Assembly: GCA_016794345.1 (NCBI GenBank) | Contig: JAEUKE010000183.1 | Location: 44,852-108,851 of the forward strand | Reading direction: 5' to 3' | Source of the DNA: Myxococcales bacterium | GTDB lineage: Bacteria; Myxococcota_A; Polyangia; Polyangiales; Polyangiaceae | DNA: 64,000 nucleotides | In this document: in pieces, positions 42,525 to 50,586 of the stretch | Position numbering within the stretch: the first letter of the stretch is position 1 | How the letters are laid out: every line of letters starts with the position of its first letter | Position numbers and translations under genes: made by a program | Notes under the pieces: model-generated | Told to the model about the DNA's origin: nothing | Database searches by the model: none | Seen by the model: the letters and a program-made list of their open reading frames with translations, nothing else

Positions 42525-45404
42525 TTGAAGATCGAAGGCGAGAGCATCAAGAAGGTCGCCGATCAAGCCGAAGGTGCCGGCAAGACGGCGGAGCCACTCC
42601 TCCACGCCGCTGACAACGTGATGGGGGAGGTCGGGCGTCGGCTCGTCCACGGCATGTCGCGCAAGGCGCGCATCGTCCAGTTCAAGGAGGCGCCTTTCGA
42701 GAACGCCGACGACTGGACGTCCTCGGAGGACGGCGCGGTCACCGTGAGCACCAGCGTAACGGGTGGCACCACGGTCGATCTCTCGGAGCCGATCGAGTTC
42801 ATCCACTTCGGGCGCGTCTACCTCGACCGCTCGCACCTGTTCCCGTCGCCCACGCTCGACGACACCGCCGCGGCGCTCGTGCCCATCGCGCCGGCCGGCT
42901 CGTCGACGCTGGCGAACCCGCCGAACGACGGCAAAGACATCCCCGCGCACGGGCTCATGTTCCGCGCCGCGCTCCTGCGCGAGTCGGTGTTGCTCGGCGG
43001 CTTCATCCGCGCGCAGATGGATGCGCTCATCGCCGAGGAGAAGAGCAAGGGCGTGATCGGCGTCCTCGCGCAGGTCCTCGCGGATCTGACCGGATCCGGC
43101 GGCGGGACGGACGACAAACCCAACGCCGTCGACCTGAATCCGCACCTCAAGAAGGTCATCGAGGCGGCCAAGCGCATCAACAAGGACAAGATCGACTACG
43201 TCGAGCTGCACGCGTCGGGCATCGAGCTCCACATCGCGCGGCGCGCGTACCGCGAGTACCTCGTCACCGAGAACGAGAAGCGCCACGCGCCTGCGAAGAC
43301 GGCGAAGCCGGGCGGCGGCATCCTCAACGACCAGGTCCCGCTCATCAACCAGGGCCTGTCGGCCGGCCACGACTGGCTCGGCGGCGGGAGCAAGATGACG
43401 CCCGAGCAGAAGCAGGACGCGGTGCCCAAGCTCACCGCGCTCGTGCCGCCCGGCGTGCAGGACTTCCTCAGCCTCGTGCAGAAGATCAGCTTCAAGGCGT
43501 GGGACGTCTGCGCGGCGCTCAACTACGAGTACGCGATCCGCCTCGAGCCGATCATCGAAGACGCCGCGCGGCGCATGTCGATCGAGTCCATCCAGAAGCG
43601 CGCCATCCCGGTCTTCCCGGTCTGGTACATGGAGCGCCAGCCGGACTACCAGCTCCCGGCCGACGTCGAGCAGAAGATCTTCGACAAGATCGACAACCCG
43701 CTCGCCAAGAAGGACGTGCCGAAGCTCCTCGGCTTCCTGGTCGACCCCGTCAACAAGGCTGTCGACGTCGTCACCGACCCGATCAAGGGCGCCCTTCAGG
43801 ACTTCGACAACAAGGTCGGCATCGACAAGACGCTCGACTTCCTGAGCCGGCCGGATCGCTACACGCCTGGCCGCCCGTTCCTCGACGACATCTTCCTCAT
43901 CCCGCCGGACGAGGACCCGCCGGACGTGCCGGACGCAGCCAAGCGCGCGCGTGTGGGCTGGTCGAGCGGCCTCGGCCAGATGGCGGTGGACAGCCTGAAG
44001 GGCGCGCTCGGCATCTCGCACATCCCCGAGTTCCTGGAGTTCATCTTCTCCAAGGTCTCGACGATCTGCGCGGAGTTCGTGCGCGCGGTCTACTGCCGCC
44101 TCCTCACGCTGAAGCCGACCGATCAGATCACGGAGGCGGAGATCCAGGAGGCCGCGAAGCGTCACTTCGTCGGCAACATCATCGAGACGATCCTCGCGGG
44201 CCTCGGCTTCGTCGACAAGCTCCGCAGCATGACGCTCGACATCCCCATCGCCGAGGTGGCGATCTCCACCGACGCGCTCATCGGCCGCGCCAAGGAGTTC
44301 GCCGCGACCAAGCTCGAGAAGTGGATCGATCCGGTCGTGAAGTATGCGATGCGCGACCTCTACCAGATGATCTTCGCGCACCGGCAGACGGCCGTGACCA
44401 ACCGCGCGCTGACGATGGAGGTCCACCTCGCGCAGCTCCCGACGGTCTTCTCGCGCATGTTCCGGAACGTGTTTTTCCCCCTGTGGGACAAGGTGATCGA
44501 GCGCACGATCGAGGGCATCACCGCCTCGCTCGCGCCGCGCCTCCCGGAGGCCGGCATGGCCCTTCTCAAGGCGCGAGAGCAGGGCGAGCAGGTCCGCGGC
44601 AAGATCGTGCAGGCGCTCGCCGCGCTCGACTCGCTGCCGGGCAAGCTGCCTGACGCCGAGTTCAAGTTCGGCAGCCCCAAGAACAGCGTCGACAAGCTCA
44701 AGAAGGACTGGAACCCGATCGTCAAGAACGCCCAGGACGCCTGGGACGCCGCGGAGATCGACGTCACCCAGGACCTGCCGGCGCTCGAGCACGACGAGCT
44801 CGAGACGGCGTTCCCGGTCAAAGACCGGGTGAAGAAGGTGCTCGTCGCCCGCGTGACGCCGGAGCACCTGAAGAAGGTCAGCCGCGAGCTGAAGTGGAAG
44901 CGTCCGAAGCCGCCCGCGCAGGGCTCGGACGCGGCCGGCTCGGGCTCGGGCAAGCCTTCGGACGTGAAGAACCAGGCGCCGCAAGGGCCTGCGGGCACGG
45001 GGTCGTCTCCGCCGCCGAGCGGCGCCGGGACGCCGAGCCAGCAGTTCCCCTACGGCGACTACCCGCTCGCTGCCGATCAGCCGATGTACGCGAGCGCGAC
45101 ACCGTACGCGGGCTCGTATGCGCCGGGCGGGTCGCCCAACATCCCCCTGCACAGCCCGGGCTCGTACCCGCCGCCTCCGCCGAGCGGGAACCTCTATCTG
45201 GCCAGCGCGCCGCCGAAGCAGGGAATGCCGAGCGCGCCGATCTCGAACGGCGGCGTGCCCGAGCAGACCATGCAGCTCGACAACCTGGTCTCGCCCGAGC
45301 TCCGGGATCTCGCGCAGCTCGACGTCGAAGAGACGGCCGCGCTCGACGCAGGCTCGCTCGCTTCGGTCCTCCCCCCGTTCCTCGGCCCCACGAAGAAGGT
45401 CTGA
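42525..45404 (+). CDS. 959-residue protein of the VgrG cassette, candidate effector/cargo, unassigned
   Basis: The TTG start is supported by AAGGAG 8 bases upstream; no nearby ATG or GTG fits. I recognise no known family. Residues 1 to about 790 look mostly helical and soluble, with amphipathic Leu/Ile stretches and two rather hydrophobic segments near 502-531 and 547-566 that could insert into membranes. Residues about 795-908 are Pro/Gly/Ser/Tyr-rich and disordered, with a PPPPPSG run. The last 50 residues are acidic and Leu-rich. No signal peptide. VgrG follows after 6 bases, so co-expression and delivery by the VgrG spike is the simplest reading, but this is inference; a chaperone or adaptor role is possible. 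Confidence 0.8.
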   Translation: MKIEGESIKKVADQAEGAGKTAEPLLHAADNVMGEVGRRLVHGMSRKARIVQFKEAPFENADDWTSSEDGAVTVSTSVTGGTTVDLSEPIEFIHFGRVYLDRSHLFPSPTLDDTAAALVPIAPAGSSTLANPPNDGKDIPAHGLMFRAALLRESVLLGGFIRAQMDALIAEEKSKGVIGVLAQVLADLTGSGGGTDDKPNAVDLNPHLKKVIEAAKRINKDKIDYVELHASGIELHIARRAYREYLVTENEKRHAPAKTAKPGGGILNDQVPLINQGLSAGHDWLGGGSKMTPEQKQDAVPKLTALVPPGVQDFLSLVQKISFKAWDVCAALNYEYAIRLEPIIEDAARRMSIESIQKRAIPVFPVWYMERQPDYQLPADVEQKIFDKIDNPLAKKDVPKLLGFLVDPVNKAVDVVTDPIKGALQDFDNKVGIDKTLDFLSRPDRYTPGRPFLDDIFLIPPDEDPPDVPDAAKRARVGWSSGLGQMAVDSLKGALGISHIPEFLEFIFSKVSTICAEFVRAVYCRLLTLKPTDQITEAEIQEAAKRHFVGNIIETILAGLGFVDKLRSMTLDIPIAEVAISTDALIGRAKEFAATKLEKWIDPVVKYAMRDLYQMIFAHRQTAVTNRALTMEVHLAQLPTVFSRMFRNVFFPLWDKVIERTIEGITASLAPRLPEAGMALLKAREQGEQVRGKIVQALAALDSLPGKLPDAEFKFGSPKNSVDKLKKDWNPIVKNAQDAWDAAEIDVTQDLPALEHDELETAFPVKDRVKKVLVARVTPEHLKKVSRELKWKRPKPPAQGSDAAGSGSGKPSDVKNQAPQGPAGTGSSPPPSGAGTPSQQFPYGDYPLAADQPMYASATPYAGSYAPGGSPNIPLHSPGSYPPPPPSGNLYLASAPPKQGMPSAPISNGGVPEQTMQLDNLVSPELRDLAQLDVEETAALDAGSLASVLPPFLGPTKKV

Positions 45405-45410
45405 TCCGAG

Positions 45411-47882
45411 ATGGAAATGGATGCCTTCCTCAAGCAGATAAAGCCCGGCACGCTCGACCCGGTCAACCTCGACCACTACCATTTCATCTCGAGGGGAAAG
45501 GTCGAGCGGCAGCTCAACGTGCTCCGCTTCCACGGGGAGGAGCGGATCAACGAGCCTTACGAGATCGACATCGAGGTCGTCGCGCCGCAGTCGATCGATC
45601 CGTTCACCACGCTCGAAGAGCAGCTCCTCGGTCACCCCAGCACGCTCGTGATGATGGAGTCCGGGGACGTCCCGCGGGTCATCCACGGCGTGGTGACCAG
45701 CTACGACGTGCTCGGCTCGCTGCACGCAGACTCGGTCCGCATCCGGATGCGCCTCTCGGCGCGCCTCAGCCTGCTCAAGCTGCGCACCCACAGCCGCATC
45801 TTCCAGGACGAGACGGTGCCGGGTGTCGTGACGACCATCCTGAAGGAGTGGGGAGTGCCCCACGTCTTCGAGCTGACCGCGAGCTACACCCCGCGGACCT
45901 ACCTCACGCAATACGACGAGACCGACTTCGACTTCGTCCGCCGGATCCTCGCGCGCGAGGGCATCTTCTTCTACTTCCGGCAGAACCACGAGGCGAACGC
46001 CGAGGAGCTCGTGATGACGGACACCGCGATGTACAAGCGGGCGCCCGGTCGGCACAACAAGCTCACGATCCGGAACGCCAACTTCGAGATCGGAGAGGGC
46101 GAGGTGGTGGAGCTGGGCGTGCGCCGCAAGATCCGCTCGACCGGCGCGCGCATCGGCGACTTCGATTTCCGTCACCCGCAGCTGCCGCTGCGCGCCCAGG
46201 AGCTGCAGGCGGACCCGAAGGGCATCCCGGGTGATCTCGGCTCCGAGCGCCTCAGCATGTACCTCTTCGGGCACGAGGCCGAGCACGAGGCGTCTGCCTC
46301 CGCGCAGAAGCGCGATCAGGACGCGTCCCGCCTGCTCGAGTCCCTCCGCTCCGACGGGCTCGCCATCGTGGGGACCAGCCGCTCCCGCAAGATCGTGCCG
46401 GGACACTCCTTCGAGCTCGAAGGTCACGCCCTCGAGCAAGTGAACCGCGACTGGGTCGCGATCGCGGTCGTGCACGAAGGCAAGACGCCCGAGTACGGCG
46501 GCGAGTCGGTGGACGTCTACCTCAACGAGTTCGAGGCGGGGCCCATCGAGACCGCCTTCCGGATGCCGCCGGAGATCCGCCGGCGGAAGATCCACGGCAC
46601 GCAGACGGCCACGGTCGTCGGCGGCGGCGACGGCGAGGTCTTCACCGACTCGCAGGGCCGCATCAAGGTGCAGTTCCACTGGGATCTCGAGGGCAAGAGC
46701 GACGAGAAGTCGTCGACCTGGATCCGCGTCGCCCAGGCGTGGGCCGGCCCCGGCTTCGGCGCGCAGTTCCTCCCGCGCGTCGGGACGGAGGTCGTCGTCA
46801 CCTTCCTCGACGGCGATCCGGATCGCCCGCTCGTCGTCGGTCAGGTCTACAACGGCAGCCACCCGCCGCCGTTCGGGCTACCGAACCAGAAGGCGAAGAG
46901 CGGCTTCTACACGCAGAGCACCGGCGGCGACGGCTTCAACGAGCTGTCGTTCAACGACGAGGCCGGCGCCGAGGCCATTCGCATCAAGGCCCAGCGCGAC
47001 CTCGACATGCAGATCGGCAACGATCACAAGACCGAGGTCACCGGCAACTCGGTCATGCGCGTGACGGGCCACCGGACGGAGGTCGTCACGGGCAACCAGA
47101 CGACGACCGTGACCGGCGGGCTCACCACGCTCGTCACCGCGCAGCAGACCACGCAGGTCCTGGGCGACGTGATCGACGCCGTCCGCGGCAACGCCGACCG
47201 GCGCGTCAGCGGGATGGACGCCATCCGCGTCGAGGGCGGCGCGCTGCGCGAGCTCTCCACGGTCGACACGTTCGTCTCGGAGGACGCGACGACGCGCGTG
47301 CGCGGCCACATGACCGCCGTCGTCGGCGACGAGGCCAAGCCGACCTCGGCCACCGTGCACGTCGAGGGCACGCTCGCCGGCTACGCCAGCAAGACGACCG
47401 AGCTCATCGCCGAGAAGGGCATCGTCCTGCGCTGCGGCGAGAGCCAGCTCCGCATCGGCCCCGATCGCGTCGAGATCATCGCGCCCAACGTGACGGTCTC
47501 GGGCAAGAAGGTCGAGGCCGGCGCGACCGATCGCCTCACCATGGTCTCGAAGGACGGCGTCGTCATCAAGTCGCGCCGCCTCCACGCCATGGGCGAGAGC
47601 TCGAGCCTGCTGCTCTTCAAGAACGCCGATCTCGGTGGCGAGCGCGTCCGCCTCAACTGCCAGATCGACGAGGCCGCGGTCGTCGCCAAGCCGAAGCCGA
47701 TCACGCGCGTGAAGCTGACCGACGACACCGGCGCGCCGGCGCGCAGGCGCCGCTTCGTCATCGTCGAGGGGGACGGCAGCGAGCGCGGCGGCGTGACGGA
47801 CGATCAAGGCGAGGCCGAGCTCGAGCTCGACTCCGACTCCATGATTTACTTCCCCGACGTCGACAAGCCGAGGGAGGCCTGA
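45411..47882 (+). CDS. vgrG: Type VI secretion VgrG spike protein with C-terminal beta-sandwich tail
   Basis: 823 residues. The N-terminal gp27-like part (about 15-390) has RFHGEERINEPYEIDIEVVA, FVRRILAREGIFFYFRQ and HKLT-like motifs; the OB-fold gp5 part follows (about 400-490, DSQGRIKVQFHWDLEG, LPRVGTEVVVTFLDGDPDRP, GQVYNGSHPPPF), then an extended triangular beta-helix with T/V/G repeats (about 500-730). Residues about 757-823 form a separate beta-sandwich (RRFVIVEGDG, GGVTDDQGEAELEL). It forms the tip of the type VI tube and carries cargo. No other T6SS structural gene is visible here, so this is an orphan VgrG cassette. Confidence 0.95.
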   Translation: MEMDAFLKQIKPGTLDPVNLDHYHFISRGKVERQLNVLRFHGEERINEPYEIDIEVVAPQSIDPFTTLEEQLLGHPSTLVMMESGDVPRVIHGVVTSYDVLGSLHADSVRIRMRLSARLSLLKLRTHSRIFQDETVPGVVTTILKEWGVPHVFELTASYTPRTYLTQYDETDFDFVRRILAREGIFFYFRQNHEANAEELVMTDTAMYKRAPGRHNKLTIRNANFEIGEGEVVELGVRRKIRSTGARIGDFDFRHPQLPLRAQELQADPKGIPGDLGSERLSMYLFGHEAEHEASASAQKRDQDASRLLESLRSDGLAIVGTSRSRKIVPGHSFELEGHALEQVNRDWVAIAVVHEGKTPEYGGESVDVYLNEFEAGPIETAFRMPPEIRRRKIHGTQTATVVGGGDGEVFTDSQGRIKVQFHWDLEGKSDEKSSTWIRVAQAWAGPGFGAQFLPRVGTEVVVTFLDGDPDRPLVVGQVYNGSHPPPFGLPNQKAKSGFYTQSTGGDGFNELSFNDEAGAEAIRIKAQRDLDMQIGNDHKTEVTGNSVMRVTGHRTEVVTGNQTTTVTGGLTTLVTAQQTTQVLGDVIDAVRGNADRRVSGMDAIRVEGGALRELSTVDTFVSEDATTRVRGHMTAVVGDEAKPTSATVHVEGTLAGYASKTTELIAEKGIVLRCGESQLRIGPDRVEIIAPNVTVSGKKVEAGATDRLTMVSKDGVVIKSRRLHAMGESSSLLLFKNADLGGERVRLNCQIDEAAVVAKPKPITRVKLTDDTGAPARRRRFVIVEGDGSERGGVTDDQGEAELELDSDSMIYFPDVDKPREA

Positions 47883-47885
47883 GCC

Positions 47886-48530
47886 ATGCGCCCCTACGTC
47901 ATTCGCCAGGGCGACTACCTCACGAAGCTCGCGCACACGATGGGCTTCGACCCGGACACCATCTGGAACCACGCCAAGAACGAGCAGATTCGCAAGAAGC
48001 GGCCCAACAAGGACCTGCTCCACCCCGGGGATATCCTCTGGGTGCCGGACGAGGCGGAGCACCGCCGCCTGCTCATCCGCGCGGGCTCGGACAACCGCTA
48101 CGTCGCGCGGGTGCCGGGCGTCTACGTGGCCGTGAAGGTGACCATCGGCGGTGAGCCGCTGGTGAAGGAGCCCTTCCGCATCCTCGGCCTCGGCGAGCCC
48201 ATCGAAGGCGAGACCGACGACAAGGGCTACATCCGGGCAGGTGTGCCGGTGCACGTCCGGGAGATCGAGGTCTACTTGCCTTCGCTCGACCGAACGCTTC
48301 GCCTGCGCGTGGGCGATCTCGACCCCGTGGACACCGTCAGCGGCATCAAGAAGCGCCTCATGCACCTCGGCTACTACCAACCGACCCGCGTCGGCGTGGA
48401 GAACGCCGCGGCGGACGGCGACGCCCTCGTGAGCGCCCTCAAGACCTTCCAGTCGGACAGGGGCCTCACGCCGAACGGCAAGCTCGACGAGAGCACCGCG
48501 AAGGCGCTGACGGGCGATCACGGAAGCTGA
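47886..48530 (+). CDS. LysM and peptidoglycan-binding-domain protein of the VgrG cassette
   Basis: 214 residues. A LysM-like domain (about 1-50: YVIRQGDYLTKLAHTMGFDPDTIWNH, LHPGDILWVPD), then a beta-sandwich (about 75-140: PFRILGLGEPIEGETDDKGYIRAG), then a PG_binding_1-type domain (about 145-210: GIKKRLMHLGYY, DALVSALKTFQSDRGL, PNGKLDESTAKAL). The sandwich matches the VgrG tail in its TDDxG core and the following (I/V)Y(L/F)P strand. No signal peptide, as expected for a T6SS passenger. It starts 3 bases after vgrG and may anchor or unload the tip at the target cell wall. It could be an effector, but no lytic motif is seen. Confidence 0.87.
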   Translation: MRPYVIRQGDYLTKLAHTMGFDPDTIWNHAKNEQIRKKRPNKDLLHPGDILWVPDEAEHRRLLIRAGSDNRYVARVPGVYVAVKVTIGGEPLVKEPFRILGLGEPIEGETDDKGYIRAGVPVHVREIEVYLPSLDRTLRLRVGDLDPVDTVSGIKKRLMHLGYYQPTRVGVENAAADGDALVSALKTFQSDRGLTPNGKLDESTAKALTGDHGS

Positions 48531-48619
48531 CCGTCTCATCGCGAGACATGTGGCGATGACGTACCGCTCGCTGGTTAAGGTTCGCCAGGGCGTGCCGTTA
48601 CCGCCTCGAGGGCAGCAAC

Positions 48620-49564
48620 GTGCACCGACTCCTTCCCGAGCTCGTCGATCGCATCACCAAGTTTGCTACGTCCGCACTGGGGGCAACCAACGTCTCTGTC
48701 GCTCTGCGAAAGCCGGGCGACGAGGAGCCGACCACCTGGTCGTGTGGTGAGCCCCCGCCCACCGCGCTCACCAAGCGCATCATGGGCATCCGCGCCGTCG
48801 TCATCGTCGAGGACGCGCGCCGCACCGCCGACGACTGGGTCGGTGCGTACGCCGCGGCTCCCGTCCTGGTGGATGGCGAGCACGTCGGCGGCGTCTGCGT
48901 CGCGGAGCGCGAGTCGCGACCCTGGTCCGCGCGAGACGTCGACGTCCTGCGCGAGCTCGCCGCTCTCATCAGTCACTGCTACTCGCAGCGCCGCATCGTC
49001 GACGAGCTCCTCGAGCTGTCGCACGTCGACGAGCTGACGAGCCTCTACAACCGCCGCGGCTTCAACAACCTCGGCGAGCAAGAGCTCCGCCTCGCGAGCC
49101 GCGAGCGCCGGCCCGTCGGGCTCTTCTTCATCGACCTGAACGGCATGAAGCAGATCAACGACGACCTCGGCCACGAGGAGGGCGATCGCGCGCTCGTCGA
49201 CGCGGCGACGCTGCTCCGCAAGACCTTCCGCGACTCGGACGTCGTCGCCCGCCTGGGCGGCGACGAGTTCGCGGTCCTGGCCCACGACTGCTCCGAGCGC
49301 GGCGCCGACGCGGTGCGCGATCGGTTGGACGCGGCCATCGCGAACTTCAACGCCGCGGCGCTCCGCAGCTACAGGCTCTCGATGAGCGTGGGGCTCGTGA
49401 CCCGGATGCCCGACGACACCCGCCCGCTCGCCGAGCTGGTCAAAGAAGCCGACGCGCGCATGTACCGCGAGAAACGCAGGAATCGTCGCGCCGCGGCCTC
49501 CGCGCTGGCCACGTCGTACACGTGGACCACGTCTCCCCTCGAGGCAGACGCCGAAACGGCCTGA
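48620..49564 (+). CDS. GAF-GGDEF diguanylate cyclase
   Basis: 314 residues from GTG 48620. Residues about 1-125 look like a GAF sensor domain. A helical linker leads to the cyclase domain (about 130-295) with LTSLYNRRGF, an intact GGDEF at 213-217 and the inhibitory I-site RDSD five residues before it, so the enzyme is probably active and product-inhibited. Makes cyclic-di-GMP in the cytoplasm. It follows the VgrG cassette by about 90 bases, and a strong hairpin at 49585-49609 ends the unit. Confidence 0.9.
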   Translation: MHRLLPELVDRITKFATSALGATNVSVALRKPGDEEPTTWSCGEPPPTALTKRIMGIRAVVIVEDARRTADDWVGAYAAAPVLVDGEHVGGVCVAERESRPWSARDVDVLRELAALISHCYSQRRIVDELLELSHVDELTSLYNRRGFNNLGEQELRLASRERRPVGLFFIDLNGMKQINDDLGHEEGDRALVDAATLLRKTFRDSDVVARLGGDEFAVLAHDCSERGADAVRDRLDAAIANFNAAALRSYRLSMSVGLVTRMPDDTRPLAELVKEADARMYREKRRNRRAAASALATSYTWTTSPLEADAETA

Positions 49565-49584
49565 CCAACGGGTCATCGCAACCC

Positions 49585-49609
49585 GCTGCCGCCCCGTGAG
49601 GGTGGCAGC
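49585..49609 (+). terminator. Terminator-like hairpin after the GGDEF gene
   Basis: GCTGCCGCCC pairs with GGGTGGCAGC (10 bp, one G-U pair) around a 5-base loop, starting about 21 bases after the stop. No T-run follows, so intrinsic termination is likely but not certain. Confidence 0.5.
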
Positions 49610-49656
49610 CAGCTAGACCAAGCGGACCTGGACAGTTACGCTGTTTCCATTCCGCC

Positions 49657-50586
49657 ATGGTGGGTCGTCCGCTGACGTCGTCAGGGGCGATCGTCGGCTT
49701 CGCGTTGCTCGGGGTCGTCGGATCGTCCTGCTCGCTTGCTTTCGATCTCGGCCGAGAGCAGTGCGAGTCGTCCGCGGACTGCGCGGAGGTCGGCTTCGCG
49801 GCCACTTGCCAGAACAAGGTCTGCGTCGCCGTGGGAGATGGCGGCGGCGGTCAGGGCCAGGGCGGTCAGGGCGGCCAGGGCGGTCAGGGCGGGGAGGACC
49901 CGCTCTGGGGGTGCCTGGGCGACTTCCAGCCCCCCGCGCCCGGGCCGGGCGGCAAGATCGCCTACCACTACCGCATCGAGCTCGCGGTCAACGCGGGGCA
50001 GCCCCCGCCGGGCCTCACCGTGAAGCTCTGCGGTCTGCTCGACTTCAACTGCGACTCGCCGCTCCCGCTCGACGATCCAGACGCTGACGGAAATGTCATG
50101 TTCGAGCTCGACGCCGACGTCGAGGCCTACCTCGACATCGCCGCGACGGACCTGAAGCCCACTCGCGCCTATCTCCCGTCTCCGCCGGTCGTGATGCCGC
50201 CCAAGGAGAAGGTCATCCGCGTCGTCCGCGAGATGGAGTTCGCCAACATCGTGGCGACGAGCGGCAAGTCCTACGACCCCACCCGCGGGACGGTCATCCT
50301 GCTCACGGTCGACTGCAACGACGACCGGGCAGCGGGCGTGCGCCTCGAGACCGACGACAAAGACGTCGATTCCATCCCCTACTACTTCAAAGGGCAGCTC
50401 CCGAACTTCACCGCGACGGAGACGGACCTGCAGGGCGCGGGCGGCTGGGTGAACCTGCCGGTCGGCCTCGTGAACGCTCGCGCCTTCCACGCGGCCACGG
50501 GCAAGGCCATCGGCTCGGCCAGCTTCGAGTCGCGCGCCAACGCGCTCGCGTACGTCCCCATCGGGCCGACGGTGGGGGCGCAGTGA
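49657..50586 (+). CDS. Cys-rich lipoprotein with Gly-Gln-rich linker
   Basis: 309 residues. Signal with a VVGSSCS lipobox, then a short Cys-rich part (CESSADCAEVGFAATCQNKVC) and a Gly/Gln-rich linker encoded by tandem GGTCAGGGC-like units. The folded part (about 90-309) is beta-rich (YRIELAVNAGQPPPGLTVKLCG, ADVEAYLDIAATDLKPT, VILLTVDCNDD). No family recognised. It begins the operon with the kinase at 50583, which it overlaps by 4 bases (GTGA). Confidence 0.75.
   Translation: MVGRPLTSSGAIVGFALLGVVGSSCSLAFDLGREQCESSADCAEVGFAATCQNKVCVAVGDGGGGQGQGGQGGQGGQGGEDPLWGCLGDFQPPAPGPGGKIAYHYRIELAVNAGQPPPGLTVKLCGLLDFNCDSPLPLDDPDADGNVMFELDADVEAYLDIAATDLKPTRAYLPSPPVVMPPKEKVIRVVREMEFANIVATSGKSYDPTRGTVILLTVDCNDDRAAGVRLETDDKDVDSIPYYFKGQLPNFTATETDLQGAGGWVNLPVGLVNARAFHAATGKAIGSASFESRANALAYVPIGPTVGAQ
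49849..49891 (+). repeat. In-frame Gly-Gln linker repeat
   Basis: Short tandem units of the type GGYCAGGGC encode a flexible GGQ linker in the lipoprotein. It may vary in length between strains. Confidence 0.6.

Noticed and set aside
42501..46862. Antisense open frame of 1453 codons across the 959-residue and vgrG genes
   Set aside because: GC-rich third positions leave long stop-free antisense frames. The translation is low-complexity (Arg/Glu/Asp/Val/Leu-rich) with no motif, while vgrG on the other strand is unmistakable.
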